This document shows, piece by piece, positions 1 through 40,100 of a DNA stretch of 64,000 nucleotides. The notes beneath the pieces were generated by a model. It was not told the DNA's origin. It saw only the letters and a program-made list of their open reading frames with translations, and searched no databases. Source of the stretch: Cacajao melanocephalus. Its lineage: Eukaryota; Chordata; Mammalia; Primates; Pitheciidae. The position numbers and the translations under genes are program-made. The first letter of the stretch is position 1. Every line of letters begins with the position of its first letter. Location of the stretch: NCBI GenBank assembly GCA_963573385.1, contig CAUYLG010062892.1:1-64000 (forward strand), written 5' to 3'.

Positions 1-60
1 CTTCCTGTCTCCATTGTTAAGCACAATTATTGGAATAAAAGAGGTTTTTAATACCCATTT

Positions 61-214
61 TGAGACTGCATTCTAGCCTGGGCAATAGAACAAGAATCCC
101 GTTCTCTCTCCCTCTTTCTCTTCTTCTTTCTTTCTCTCTTACATTCTTTTTTTTTTCTTTCTTTCACTCTTTCTTTCTTTTCTCTCTTTTTCTTAAAAAA
201 AAAAAAAAGAAAAC
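61..214 (+). repeat. Alu 3' tail remnant, CT-rich low complexity and poly(A)
   Basis: The text 'ttctagcctgggcaata' is the end of an Alu. It is followed by about 90 bases of TCTTTC-type pyrimidine sequence and an A run at 195-208. Confidence 0.7.
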
Positions 215-590
215 GTGGAATATAGGCACCACGGAATACTACTCAGCCATAAAAAGGAATGAAATGATGTCTTTTGCTGCACTTGGATAGAGCTGGAGGC
301 CATTGTTCTAGGTGGAGTAACTCAGGAATGGAAAACTCATTTATAAGTGGGAGCTAAGCTATGAGGACACAAAGGCTTGAGGGTGATATAAGGGAATCTG
401 GGCACTTGGGAAGGATGGGAGGTGGAGTGAGGAATAAAAGACTACATAGTGGGGACAGTTACACTGCTTGGGTGACAGGTGCATTAAAATCTCAGAAATC
501 ACCACTAGATAACCTATCCATGTAACCAAAACCCAACTGTACCTCAAAAACTATTGAAAATGTAGAACATGTTTTAAAAAGGAAGAGAAC
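215..590 (+). repeat. L1 3' end
   Basis: Matches the L1 ORF2 end and 3' UTR: 'ggaatactactcagccataaaaa', 'ataagtgggagctaagctatgaggaca', 'taaccaaaacccaactgtac'. An old, diverged, 5'-truncated copy with no open frame. Confidence 0.85.
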
Positions 591-794
591 AGTACATAAT
601 TTTTTTTTCAAAAACGATATGTCTTGGCAAGTCCATTTCCCCCACTTGACATCTTGAGACAAACTTCTTTTTCCTTTCTGGGTTCTCAGTACCAAGAACA
701 GCGCATAGCACATAGTCCTGAACCCTTGGCCTAAATCACAGTGAAATTAGTGAAAGGAAGTCTAGCTTCTAGTCCCAGCACTCACACCAACTTC

Positions 795-925
795 TCAGAC
801 ACTGAAAGACTCTGGCCAAGGCACCTCTCTGAGCTTCAGTTTACTCTTCTGGTAAATAGGGACAATGTTCCTGTCCCCTTCTTAGTCTATGAGGATCAAT
901 TCAGAGAGAAATGGGATTAGTCCTT
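795..925 (-). repeat. MIR fragment
   Basis: The text 'cctctctgagcttcagtttactcttctggtaaatagggacaatg' is the standard MIR core in reverse orientation. Confidence 0.7.
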
Positions 926-969
926 TGGTGTGATGGGAAGTCTAAGCACACTGGAAGTTTAAGACATCA

Positions 970-1296
<327 letters not shown>

Positions 1297-1431
1297 CTAA
1301 TGATGACCTGCTTAATTGGAGGAATTATCTTCCTCCTCCAGGATTGCCTGGTTTTGACCTAACTCAGCTCCATTACCTGCTGACTGATGGAAGCCAGGCC
1401 TCCTCCTCTCTAACCCTTTGTCTCATAGATT

Positions 1432-1568
1432 TCTTTTTTAATTTTTAAAAAATAGAGATGGGGTCTCACTATGTTGCCCAGGCTGATCATGAACTCCTGG
1501 GCTCAAGTGATCCTCTAGGCTGAGCCTCCCAAAGTACTAGGATTACAGGTGTGCGCTACTCCCAGACT
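1432..1568 (-). repeat. Partial Alu monomer
   Basis: Reverse-orientation half Alu: 'agagatggggtctcactatgttgcccaggctg' ... 'gattacaggtgtgcgctac'. Confidence 0.8.
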
Positions 1569-1740
1569 CATAGATTTCATATGTCCTCAAAAAGTCCTTC
1601 CAGAAGTCTGACCCACATCCTTCATGTTGCAACCCTGCCCTCCGTTCCTCACGTCCCCTCAAAGCATAATCTGTAAGCACCTTGTGTGGCTTATCCCTGA
1701 GGGTAACATCCCCATTCCCACTGCACAATAGGCCAAGAGG

Positions 1741-1850
1741 CAGAGGGGGAGATTTTCCAGAGAGAAAGAAATATAAGCCAAGAGAGATGAGAGAGAAAGA
1801 GTGAGAGGGGGAGAAAGAGAGAGAAAGGGAAGTTCTAGTTTGAGATGAGG
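1741..1850. repeat. Purine-rich GA tract
   Basis: Almost uninterrupted G and A (gagagagaaagagtgagagg...gagaaagagagagaaaggg) about 320 bases upstream of the SH2D2A ATG. Confidence 0.8.
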
Positions 1851-2164
1851 GAGCAGAGAAAGAATCTGGAGGGATGCAGGTCAGATAGCAGTAAGGAATT
1901 CCTAATACCTAAACACAGAGTGACACAGATAGCCCCCACCGCTATACCACCACTATCCACAGCTGCACGGCTTCCGGGGGTGGGACCATTGTCTTAAGGC
2001 TTTCCATGACGTGGGTTCTCTGCCAGAACGAAGGCTGTGGGTAAGGCGACATTTCCTGCCCCCGGGGCCAGGGCGCGGGGAGAGATGATGAGTTGCTGAG
2101 TGTGCACCCCTTTCCGGAGCACAAACACACTCCCTGCTCTGGGGTCCCTTGTCAGGCTTCCCCC
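1851..2164 (+). other. SH2D2A 5' flank / 5' UTR
   Basis: Unique sequence upstream of the SH2D2A start, GC-rich from 1960. No TATA box is obvious. It contains an ETS-like TTTCCTG (about 2051-2057), compatible with lymphoid expression but weak evidence alone. The TSS cannot be placed. Confidence 0.35.
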
Positions 2165-10299
<8,135 letters not shown>

Positions 10300-11215
10300 G
10301 CAGTAAGTCTGAGCTTGGGGAGGATAACTTGGGAGCATCAGGTCCATAGACCTTCACGCACACCTGGTACCCTTCTCAAGAAATGTGGATGGAACAAATC
10401 ATAGGGGATCAAAGCTGGAAAGGACCTCAGCCATCATCTATTGCAAGGATGGCAAAGAGGTGTCATCTTGCATGCCAACTCCAATCCATTGGTCGCGGCT
10501 GCCTAGAGTGCTGCATTGGAAAGGATGTTAAGGTCCTATCTGAACTCAGCAGAAAAAAGCACATGATTGATTAGTGATGTCTGCCACGGGTAGGGGCGGG
10601 AGGATGAGCAGCATTACATTTGCCCTCACTGATCAAGTCCAACCCCCTCACTGTGCAGAAAAGAAACACAGCCCGAGAGGGACAGTGACTTGGCCAAGGT
10701 CATGGACTGGAATCCAGGCTTCCTGATTCCCTGTTTAGTGCTCTGCTCCTTACCGCACATCCACAAACTCCAGTCCACAGGAAACATCAGAGATTTTCTC
10801 AAATAGGAAGTCTGGCCGCTTTCCAGAGTTCTGCTACATGGAGGCCTGGGTGCTGGGTCCCCTCCTCTGGATCCCAGCTTAACTCTGTCCCCCTGACAGG
10901 TCTGGCCTGACCCCCACCAAAGAAGCCTGGAGGTCAGAGAAGCAAGTGTGGAGTCTGCTCCCTCCTGAGATCCCAAGAATCCAGTGGCTCAGTGCTTGGT
11001 GATCCTCTAAAACAGCAAGGAAGTGTGCGAGGAGGGCCCTGCTGGCTCCCACTGTCCTGGTTTCTCCTCCTGGAGTCTAATTTCCTTGGTCCTCTGAGCC
11101 TTTGAGTCTGGGCCCTGGTCCAATGCTGCTGTTGTCTGAGGAATGGTTTGTGAGAACAGATGTTAGAACTTGTTTGTTGATTCTTGTCTGGCTAATAAAT
11201 CATCACCAACTGCCT
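10300..11215 (+). other. SH2D2A: SH2D2A 3' UTR
   Basis: The region from the TAG to the first good poly(A) signal, AATAAA at 11194-11199. It contains old MIR/L3-like SINE or LINE sequence around 10405-10440 and 10620-10705 (a 'gctggaaaggacctcagccatc' block and a 'cccgagagggacagtgacttg' block), which look split by about 180 bases of unassigned sequence. The cleavage site is inferred, not seen. Confidence 0.75.
11194..11199 (+). terminator. SH2D2A: SH2D2A poly(A) signal AATAAA
   Basis: Canonical AATAAA in gctaataaatcatcacc, about 0.9 kb after the stop and upstream of GT/T-rich sequence. Confidence 0.75.
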
Positions 11216-11794
11216 CCCCCTACAGGGATTCAAGTCCTCCAGGCTCCTTCTGTCTCTCTCTCTGACTTTCTCTCTCTCATACTGTGGAAGGCAAGTAGTT
11301 GAACTGCCATTGCAGTGAAAGTGGAGGGGCTTGAGGATTGACAGACACCAAGGCCAGGGACACAGACCTCTGCAGAAGTATTCCTTCTCTGGCTGGGACA
11401 GGTTGAGTAGGCAGCCAGGGACATAGGGGTGGCTGCACCACCTAAGACATAAAGAAAGAGGGGCAGAGAGGTGAGCAGTTGAGAGACAGCCCCTTCACCT
11501 CCTCTGCAACCCTCTCTACCATGTACAGGACTGGGAAGAAGGAAGACGTGTGTGTGAGTGCCTTAGAGGACAAGGAAGCCCCTTGGAACTGGCTCCAGGA
11601 CTCTCATCTTCTAGCCTCTTGGGCTTAGGCTCTTTGCCTCAATCAGGACCCCATTCTCTCCCCTATCCCTCTTGCTTCCCCATTCTTTGCCCAGACCCAC
11701 TAAAGAGCCAGCCTCATGTCCTCATGCAAAGCTCTACACTCTGGGGTTCTGGCATGTGCCCTAGGTCTTTTGTCTCAGACTGGGGACTTTTTCT
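11216..11794. other. Intergenic, SH2D2A downstream
   Basis: Unique sequence between the SH2D2A poly(A) signal and the nested Alus. Short TCTC runs near 11250-11280. No gene seen. Confidence 0.6.
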
Positions 11795-12382
<588 letters not shown>

Positions 12383-14270
12383 GACAGGGGGCTTTCTAAG
12401 GCAGGGCTGTGTCTGCCCCTGGATCGTCCTCAGGGCTCAGAGCCGAGATGAAACCCTCCAGAGCTGCTCAGGCCTGGTGACTCTTACGGTCCCATCTGTG
12501 CAGCCTGTTCTTTTCACATTCATTCCTACAAGAGTCTAGTCCTGGGAATCAGCCGATCAGGAGCCCTTTACCTATCTGAGACACAAGAATCTTCCAGACC
12601 CCTTCCTTAAGCCACAGTCCCTAGGCCTGGGCATTGCCACCACCACACCACCCCCAGCCTGGCCCAGACGCCAGCTCCAGTGACTGGCCAATTCCCCTCC
12701 TTTCCACTCCAGTGCTCATCAGCTTAAGGAGAAATATGGTGCTGAGTCAACAGAGTTGGGGTTCCACTTCCCTTTGTTTAGACCTCAGGTCTCACACCCT
12801 CCTGAGCAAGAGGAGAGGTGGGGAGGGAGGCAGAGGGGCAGGGAGGGAGGAGCAGATGGCTTTGTTGAAATTGGGGAGGAGGCTGAAAGTGCCAGAAAGG
12901 TCTCAGATTAGACACAGTTACCTCGTGGCTGATTCCTTGGGGCAGGGGAGGAGGGAGAAAAGAGTGGCGTATTTACTGTACAGCAAGAGATAGGAATCAG
13001 AAATTCAGAGAAGAGATTTCCTCAGACTTCGGGGTGTAACAGAATGGGCAAGTGTGGGGAAGAGGCCAGAAAATGCCTAGTGACCCACTTGATATTTCTG
13101 GAGGAGAAAGCCTGGGGCAGAACAGGGGCAGGAGCAAAGCCAGGGGCAGGGCAGGACCTAGGGACCCTCTCCTTCCTTCTGCGGCTCCACAGAACATGGA
13201 TGGACACACCAAGGGGGTAGTGGAACTCAGATGAAGCTATGGCACCCAGAGCCCTGGGTCTGTCGTGGACTAGTGGTTCGACCTTCGGCAGGGAGCCCTT
13301 TTTCGGATCCACTGCTCCCTCCATTCCTTGTGCAATGGAGATAATGCCTCATTTGCATACAGGGTCTCATGGCACACAGATGAGACCATGCAGGTGAAGG
13401 GCTTTGAAAAGCAGTACTGCTGGGGCTAGAAGGGACTTCAGAGACCCTTGATGACAGTTTTTGGCTCAACGAAAGAGGAAACTGAGCTCTAGAGACGGGA
13501 GGTGACGGAGCTAGCAGCAGTCAGGCCCAGGGACCGGATCTTGTCATCCCAACCCAGTGTTCCTCCGAATACCTCGGGGCCCCTCCTAGGCCAAAGGATA
13601 AGGTCCCAGTCCTGCGGAGGGCCACAGCAGCCCTGAAGACCAAGGTGACAGAACCTTCCTTCCCCTCACGAGGGGCACCCCTGCACCACTGCACCATCCT
13701 GTTGACTTTCCTCCAAGCTGAGGCCTGGGGCTGCGGTGAGACCTCAGGAGGGAGAAGTTGAGTAATTGTACAGGAAAAGGGAACTGGGGCAATTATGCTG
13801 AGCCAGACTCCACATGCCAGGAGGCGGAGGGCATTTCTCACCGCCTCAGTCTTCCCGTGGTCAATCCATCCCTCCTCCTGCCTCCTCCAGGCAGAGCCTC
13901 TGGCTGAGCCCATTCCCAGGTCTGTGAAAGGACAGCCTCTCACCCTGTGATGGACATGGAAGACCTTGCTGTGAGCAGAGGGCACTGTGCCCACTACAGG
14001 GTCCAGCTCTGCCTCCAGCCCCATCCCCTTCAGCACCACGCCTTACCCTGGTGGCTCTTTCCTGCTCCAGCCTCCCCTGAGCTGCCCCTTTCATCCTATC
14101 CGCTCTCTCAACTAATACAGCACAGTCTCAGTAAGGAGATCTGTAACTCTGGCTCAGGGGCTTCTCAGGGAGACTAAAGAGCTAACATCACACCCCATGA
14201 ACCCACTCAGGGAGGGGCAGGGGCTGGTCATCATTGAGTCCTCACCTGAAAGAAAGCTGAACCTAGGCCG
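12383..14270. other. Intergenic unique sequence
   Basis: About 1.9 kb of GC-rich, mostly unique sequence between SH2D2A and PRCC. A weak MIR-like stretch occurs near 13325-13500 ('gaggaaactgagctctagagacgggaggtgac'). Open frames here, including a 172-codon one at 13521-14039 on the minus strand, show no recognisable protein. Confidence 0.5.
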
Positions 14271-14556
14271 GTCATGGTGGCTCACGCCTGTAATCCCAAC
14301 ACTTTGGGACGCTGAGGTGGGCGGATCACCTGAGATCAGGAATTTGAGACCAGCCTGGCCAACATGACAAAACTCCATCTGTACTAAAAATACAAAAATA
14401 TTAGCCAGGCATGGTGGCAGGGGCCTGTAATCCCAGCTACTTGGGAGGCTGAGGCAGGAGAACGGCTTCAACCCAGAAGGCTGAGGTTGCAGTTAGCTGA
14501 GATCGCACCACCGCGCTCCAGCCTGGGCAACAAGAGCAAAACTCCGACTCAAAAAA

Positions 14557-14587
<31 letters not shown>

Positions 14588-14626
14588 AGAGCTGTTATAA
14601 CTCGATCAAGACAGTAAAAAAAAAAA
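14271..14626 (+). repeat. Alu with (AAAT)n tail
   Basis: Full Alu, 'ggtcatggtggctcacgcctg' to 'actccgactcaaaaaa', followed by TAAA repeats at 14555-14588 and a second A run. Confidence 0.92.
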
Positions 14627-16659
14627 AAAAGAAAGCTGAACCTAGAGAGGAAGGGGTAAAAAGAGGCACACAGGAGCACGCAGCCCAGCGCGTGCCAGCG
14701 GATTCCAGCATCCTTGCCACTTTCCCCAGGCACCACTGAACTTCAACTACTCCTTGATACATTGGGCTTCTTCAACAGCGAGCTCAGCACCCCAGCTAGA
14801 GTGGAGATGTGTTGCAGAGGCACTGAAACACCCTCTTTACGACAACTTCATCGTCTCTGTGATCCTTGTCGACCTCAGCTTCTCCAGCTCCACCATCCTG
14901 GTCAATGCGACACTGCACACCCAGCTTTGCCCCGGCCCCTCCAACATCTTCCAGCGCTAATTGGAACCATTTCTGACCAAGGCCTTCACACCTTCTTCCT
15001 TCTGCCCCTTGGCTGTTGCTGCCATGCTAATTTTAACCAAGTATCACTTATTTCTCCCTCATTCCTGTCTCTGTCTTCTGTTCATCAGAACTTGAGGCTA
15101 CCATCTCCAGGAAGCCCTCCCAAATGAAGGCTATCCATTTTCTGTTAGTTATTTCTCAGCGACCAGGAAATTCCAACCACCAAACAAAATGCGATCTTTG
15201 GTAGGACTAAAAAGTGGCTTTTAAAAAAAATGTGGCTTAAGACTACTTGAGTGAACTGAAGGAAGTGGGAGGCAAGAGGACCCTTAGAGGTATCAAGCCC
15301 AATTCTGTCCATTTCCAGAAGACCCTGGGACTCTCCCTCTCACCACCTTCTGCCTCCCAGCCCAGAGCACTTCCAGCTACATCATGGCACAGCCCCTAAA
15401 ATGAGAAAGTTGAATCCCAGGAGTATGGCAACTCACATGGGCAGGGCGGCATCTAAAGCATACTGGATATAAGAAAGGAAGCACTGGACTCATTGGAACT
15501 TGAGATTTTAGGCCCTGCTGAGCCCAGCTCACCACCTGCGACGTCCCAGACGGACAGGATCTCAGCCCTGACCCCCAGTGCCTCTGTTACCACTGGGAGC
15601 ATAATGGGGCTGAAGCTCCTTGCTGAAGGCTTGACTGGATGCACGGATTTGGACAACTACAGCCTGAGTGTCCCTGTGGGATGCAGGAGCCCTGTCTGGC
15701 TCCAACCCGAAGTAGGTCAGATTTCAGATAAGCGGGTGGTTTTCCTGTAAGTGATGAAACCCTCTCTGTACTTAATGAGAAACAGACTCCTCAACTTACC
15801 CCAGCATACAAAACCAGAAGCTTGGTGAGGTTCCTAACTTCTGTCTCTTCCTTCCCATCCCCAGATCCCCACTACATACCTCAAATGGCCCCTATGGCCT
15901 TAGCCTCCCCTCTCTGTCACCAGGAATTCCAAACACTGATTCTTCCCAATGTTTTCCTGCAACAGTACACTCAAGCACCTATTTCTGCTCAACAGCTCCT
16001 CCATGACATCCAAGGCTCCCCAGGCTCTCTTGTAGGAGTTCCCTCAACAAACCACAGCAGCTGAGCCCTACTGGAATCCTGGTACCCTCAGTCATATTTT
16101 TCAGCGGTGGTTTGCAGTATGATTTGCACATCGTCTTTGGAATCATGCCATCTGTCTTGTCACTTCTGGGCATCACAGTGCCTTACAGATAATTGGAGTC
16201 TATAGACCCTGTACCCTCCTGTCTTCAAAAAAACCTAGGGCTCTGGAAGTCTCCAAGGGTATCTCTCTAGTGCCCAAATTCAATGTGAAACTTCCAAACC
16301 GATCCAGACCAATGACTACCAGTGTCAACCTGAATCATCTTCATGGACAGGGATTTTGCCACTTGACCCACTGCTGGATAGGACTTCTATGTCTGACAAC
16401 TATTTCGTGCTACAGAAAGAACCTCTTGACCTCATCCAGTCTCCAGAGGCACCTGAGATCAGCAATACATATTTGGGATCAGAGGCCCCTCTGAAAATCA
16501 TCCCGCCTCATATGAAGTTGTGCACACAATTTCTAGGGTCTTCAATGGCCACAAACTCAGATGGTGGATAGAGAGGAAAAAAAGCAAAGCAATGAGGCAG
16601 CTCAAGACGGTTTGGAAGGTGCTTTACACAAGGTAAACACAAATCCAGGGACAGGGCAG
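14627..16659. other. Intergenic between SH2D2A and PRCC
   Basis: Unique sequence. Short open frames (for example 14714-15127 plus) have no recognisable product. Nothing else supported. Confidence 0.5.
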
Positions 16660-27385
<10,726 letters not shown>

Positions 27386-27499
27386 ATTCCAACTTGTTAT
27401 TCATTTGCTGGGTATAAATCAGTGGTTTCTTGGATTGAAATAGCATCTTTTTGTTTTTCTGCTAAAGAAGTAAAAACACTTATTATCTTCCTCCATCCT

Positions 27500-27797
27500 T
27501 TTTTTTTTTTTTTTTAGACAGAATTTCAGTCATGTTGCCCAGGCTGGAGTTCAATGGCACCATCTCGCTCACTGCAACCTCCGCCTCTCGGGTTCAAGCG
27601 ATTCTCCTGTCTCAGCCTCCTGAGTAGCTGAGACTACAGGCATGTGCCACCACATCTGGCTAATTTTTGTATTTTTAGTAGAGGCAGGGTTTCATCATAT
27701 TGGCCAGTCTGGTCTCCAACTCCTGACCTCGGGTGATCCACCCACCTCGGCCTCCCAAAGTGCTAGGATTACAGGTATGAGCCACCGTGCCCGGCCT
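27500..27797 (-). repeat. Alu
   Basis: Reverse full Alu from a T run and 'gacagaatttcagtcatgttgccc' to 'gagccaccgtgcccggcc'. It lies about 115 bases from the plus-strand Alu at 27093, so the two form an inverted pair able to fold in RNA. Confidence 0.93.
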
Positions 27798-28833
27798 ATC
27801 TTCCTCCATCCTTCTAACAACAACCTTAAGGGAAGATACACTGTCTCTGCTCAGCCTATAGGAAACAACAAGGTTTAACAGCAAAGATTTATGAAACACA
27901 ATTGTTTTCAAAGTATTTGGTCAGAATAGGTTCTCCTCAAAGCCCTCCCTCCTTACTCATGCCCAGCTTGAAAATATAAAGCTGACATTCAGAGAGTCAC
28001 AGTGGTTAAGGGACTTAAGTCTTCCAACCATCCCAGGCCGGCAGTAAAACTTGCTGAAGCGGCCCAGTCCATGGGGCCAGCCAGCTACCTCTGTTCAACT
28101 CCACCACTGGTGCCAGGTCCCCCAGCTCCTGCTCCTAGGAGCCCTCTACATACTGGGAAGCTCTGACTGCTGCTAGGAGTAATCTCTTAAGCCTACTTAC
28201 AACCTGGAATTCTATACTTTCACTCTCTGAGGCCATCTGGAACAAATCTAAGTATCTCTTCCAAACAACAGGTGAATAAAACATGAATAAAAAGTTACAA
28301 TCACCACTTACTAAACATTTACCATTTTCCAGGAACCACCATGCTAAGCTAATGTAATTCTTTTAGCAATCCTTTGAGTTGCGCTCTGATATCCCATTTT
28401 ACACCTGAAGAATCTGAGACTGAGAGAGGTGGTTAAGTAACTTGCCCAAACTCAGCTTGAGATTCAAACCTCAAACCACCCTCAGGATTCACTTTATGCT
28501 TACTTTGCACTAAACCTTCCAGATTCCCTTCTTTCCTCCTCAGCCCCACCTCTCCCTTCCTGTTTTCTCAATACTCCTCACCTCTGGAAACTCTTCTTAG
28601 ACTAACTGCTACCTAGAAGTCTATGCCATAGCTCCCTTATCCTCATCATCCACTTTTCAGGATGCAATCCTGTAACTCTAAGATTAGAGGCCAGTCCTCT
28701 TCTGCCTTCTCCTCACACCTCTCACCAGCTCCCAGTCAGATTTTGTTTTTAACATAGGGGATGTGCTCCAGGACATCAGTCTAGGCAAAAATTTTACAGC
28801 TAAGACCTCAAAAGCACAGGCAATAAAATCGAA
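27798..28833. other. Unique sequence with a MIR
   Basis: A MIR core is readable at about 28310-28455 ('cccattttacacctgaagaatctgagactgagagaggtggttaagtaacttgcccaaac'). The rest is unique, with GC-richer text at 28030-28150. No exon recognised. Confidence 0.65.
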
Positions 28834-29169
<336 letters not shown>

Positions 29170-29397
29170 CTATAATTAAGTTCATATTGTTAAGTATTTA
29201 TTTAGAATGTCACCAGTTTCTTAATTGTAGTAACAGTGTAATAAATGTATATGTGGGTCTATACATTGCTGGGTATATTTTTAACAAATTCCTAGATGTG
29301 GTCTTGCAAACTGCCATCTAGAAAAGTTGTACCAATTTATATTTCTATCAACAATGTATGTGTCCGTTTCTCTGCACTCATCACTGTTTCTCCATAC

Positions 29398-29612
29398 AGT
29401 GATGGAACCACAGGCACAGACCACTATACCCAGCTAATTTTTCTTTTCTTTTTGAGACAAGAGTTTTGCTCTTGTTGCCCAGGCTGCGATCTCAGCTCAC
29501 CGCAACCGCCACCTCCCGGTTTCAAGCAATTCTCCTGCCTCAGCCTCCCAAGTAGCTGGGGTTACAGACACTGGCAACCACACCCAGCTAATTTTGTATT
29601 TTTAGTAGAGCA
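29398..29612 (-). repeat. Internally rearranged Alu
   Basis: Reverse Alu text 'cactatacccagctaattttt', then 'tttgagacaagagttttgctcttgttgccc' and 'cagctaattttgtatttttagtagagc'. At least one deletion; the end is truncated. Confidence 0.78.
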
Positions 29613-30179
29613 CTGTTTGAAAGCTCCTGCTCTCTCAAAAAAGATTCAAATAATTTACAAACACCGAAAATGACAGTGCTATTGAAACTGAGCTCTTCAG
29701 AGGCTGGTAGACAAACCACATTGTGATATCATGAGGTTTTTATTTAATAGCTTTTGTTCCGAAGTGCTAATTTAGCATGTAAAAAAAATGATTAGTAGCA
29801 TATATACTACATGAAAATAAGGTATTCACAAATCTAGGTGATGTCTTCCTAGTCGTAGGGTGCTAAAATTTTGCTCCTGTACTCTCTTTTTCTACACTCT
29901 TCCAAAATGAGCCCATCCAATACTGTATTTTAAAATACCATCCATGTGCTGATGACTACCATATTTATATCTCCGATCCTGACTTCTCTCTTGTACACTA
30001 TCTTGTGGACAGCTCCACTTGGATAGCTATTGGTATCTGAAACTAAAATTATCTAAAACAGAATTTTTATCCCTCTAAATCCGTTCCTTTCTAAGTCTAA
30101 ATGTTACTACCCTCTTCTCAACTGCTCAGATCAAAAATCTAGAAGTTCTTGATACTTCTTGTCATCTTCCCCACTCAAT
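29613..30179. other. AT-rich unique sequence
   Basis: No gene or repeat that I can name. An L2-like or L1-like origin is possible for 29930-30180. Confidence 0.4.
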
Positions 30180-31230
30180 CCAGTTTAAGAGCTGTTAACC
30201 AATACATGCAACAAGTTGAATTAACAAGGTTGTTCAATATTAGAAAATCTGTTATCATAGAATAAAACCTACCTGGTTAATGTATATACTGTATAATATT
30301 TTTCTTACAAGAAATTTTGCATATAAGTAAGATTAATCTGTTCATGTATTTGGTTAATTTTGGTGCCATCTTTGTTGAGCTTTGTCAGCAGTTACGCTAG
30401 CCTCATAAACCAGTTGGGATGCCTTCCATCCTCAGTGTCCTAGGATAATCTGAGTAACATAGGAATTGTTAGATGCTTCGAGTTTTGTTAGAGCATGTCC
30501 ACAGAATCTATGAGTATAGGATTGTTAGGAATGGAATAGAGTATATAAATCCTTAATAAAACTTTCATTTTTTACATGGTTATTCATACTTATAACCTCT
30601 TCCCAAGTCAACTTTGATTATAGGTTCTTAATTTATGGGCATAAAGATTTATGCAGAGATGGCACACTTTAAGCATCCCTTTCATCTCATTGAATATTAC
30701 ATTTGTAATGTTACATATTTGTAGAGTTCCCTCACCTCTTGGTCATACTTTTTAGAGGTTATTCACTCATTCATTCCTTCATCATTTGTTACCAGCTTTC
30801 CATTTTGTTAATGGGTTTTACTTTTTAACTTTGCTTCCTAATTTATTTATTTCTGCTTTTAATTTTATGCCTTTGTTCGCCTTTTTTTGGTTTTTCTACT
30901 CATCTTTACCTTTCCAATTTAAATATTTTATTTAGTTGTTTCTTGTTTTCTATTAAATGCATTTACAACATAAATTTTTCTTTGACTATCAGTTTGGCCA
31001 TATCTCATAGCCTATAATTTTATTGTCATTCATTTCTAAATAGTCTGTAATTTTTATTTCTCTTTACAGTTATTTGGAAGGGCATTTTAATTTACAGATA
31101 GTGGGATTTTTAGATGGTTTGTTTTGGCTTTCTATCTGCCTCTAACTTCTCATTTTTATGCATCACGGTGAGAGTATATTTCTACTTTCCAGGTTTGAGT
31201 TTTTTCTCAGTGCCATGAAAAAGTTATTCT
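30180..31230 (-). repeat. Old L1 fragment
   Basis: Reverse L1 ORF2 wording: 'ggttaattttggtgccatctttg', 'cagttacgctagcctcataaacc', 'ctaatttatttatttctgctttt', 'catttacaacataaatttttct', 'tggccatatctcatagcc'. Highly diverged, no frame. Confidence 0.7.
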
Positions 31231-31382
31231 AGCACAAATGTCTGCCTGTATCTCAACTTTGACATCAAGCAGCCCACAGTAAATTATTAAGTGAATACTT
31301 GAGATACAGGGGTTGCTTTTGTTGTTGCTGTTGTTTAAACATGTACCCCTGGTCTGTGGATAAGAGAAATAAAACTTATGTG

Positions 31383-33030
<1,648 letters not shown>

Positions 33031-33333
33031 CTTTTTTTTTTCTTTCTGAGGCAAGGTCTTGCTCTGTCACCCCAGCTGGAGTGCAGTGGCTCAATCTCGG
33101 CTCACTGCAGCCTGAACCTCCCGGGCTCAAGGCTTCTCCGACCTCAGCTTCCCAAGTAGCTGTGAGTATACGCACACACCACCAGGCCTGGCTGATTTTT
33201 TTTTTTTAGTTTTTGTGGAGACAAAGTCTCACTGTGTAGCCCAGGCTGGTCTCAAACTCCTGGGCTCAAGCCATCCTCCCGCCTCAGCATCCCAAAGTGC
33301 TAAGATTACAGGCGTGAACCACTGCAACTAGCC
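33031..33333 (-). repeat. Alu
   Basis: Reverse Alu from 'tttctttctgaggcaaggtcttgctctg' to 'gtgaaccactgcaactagcc', with a T run mid-element. Confidence 0.9.
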
Positions 33334-33429
33334 CCCAGTAGCTTTTTGATTACCAAACCCAATAAAGTAAAATTTTTTCTGCAAGTGAGAAATCGAGTAA
33401 GCTGATTTTATCCTCCCCTTTTCCCTTTC

Positions 33430-33500
33430 TTTCAGTGCATGTGCACGCTCATGCACATGTGCACACATACACGTGAACACACATGCATGTGAACACAAGC
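33430..33500. repeat. Alternating purine-pyrimidine (TGCA/CACA) tract
   Basis: gtgcatgtgcacgctcatgcacatgtgcacacatacacgtg and so on, about 70 bases of imperfect CA/GC alternation. Confidence 0.75.
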
Positions 33501-33714
33501 ATAGAGAAGGAAAGGTGCAGGGATAAGGAAGGAGGTCCAGAGACCAGGAGCATATGAGGAGTGCTGTCCTTATAATATCCATTGTTGCCCTTATCCATAT
33601 ATCCTTATAATGTCCTTATAATATCCATTGCATTTACATCCCCTTCCTTAAGAATCCTTCACATATAGATGTTTAATTACTTTAGTCACGTAAGCATCTT
33701 AACACTTTTACTGA

Positions 33715-39513
<5,799 letters not shown>

Positions 39514-39812
39514 AAGCCAGGCATGGTGGCTCACTCCTGTAATTCCAGCAGTTTGGGAGGCTGAGGCGGGCAGATCACCTGAGGTCGGGAGTTCAAGACC
39601 AACCTGGCTGACATGGTAAAACCCTCTCTCTACTAAAAATATAAAAATTAGCCGAGTGTGGTAGCACATGCCTATAGTCCCAGCTACTCAGGAGGCTAAG
39701 GCGGGAGAATTGCTTGAACTCAGGAGGTGAAGGTTGCAGTGAGCTGAGATTGCACCGCTGCACTACAGCCTGGGTAACAAAGTGTGACCCTGTCTCAAAG
39801 AAAATAAAAATA
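39514..39812 (+). repeat. Alu
   Basis: 'agccaggcatggtggctcactcctg' to 'gtgtgaccctgtctcaaagaaa'. Confidence 0.92.
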
Positions 39813-39934
39813 AAAGTTTGTTAAGAAAGTCCTCCATAAAGAAATCTGGGGAAATCCACTGAAAGATTTTAAAATTTTCCATAAATTATCATTGATTGAA
39901 CAATTTAACATAATAAATCAGCAATGCTTTTTTT

Positions 39935-40100
39935 GGGGGGGGAGATGGAGTCTCGCTTTGTTGCCCAGGCTGGAGTGCAGTGGCACAATCTTGGCTCACT
40001 CACTGCAATGTCTGCCTCCCAGGTTCAAGTGATTCTCCTAACCAGCCTCCTGAGTAGCTGGGATTACAGGCACCTACAACCATGCCCAGCTAATTTTTAT
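39935..40100 (-). repeat. Alu, 3'-end half
   Basis: Reverse Alu 'ggagatggagtctcgctttgttgccc' that stops at 'catgcccagctaattttt'. It carries a duplicated 'cact' ('ctcactcactgcaa'). Confidence 0.87.

Noticed and set aside
13521..14039. 172-codon open frame on the minus strand
   Set aside because: GC-rich intergenic DNA gives long chance frames. No domain, no splice context, and no similarity to a protein that I know.
14714..15127. Open frames of 137 and 68 codons after a ccccag acceptor-like site
   Set aside because: Considered as a novel exon or pseudogene. No recognisable protein, no matching donor or upstream exon, not near a promoter.
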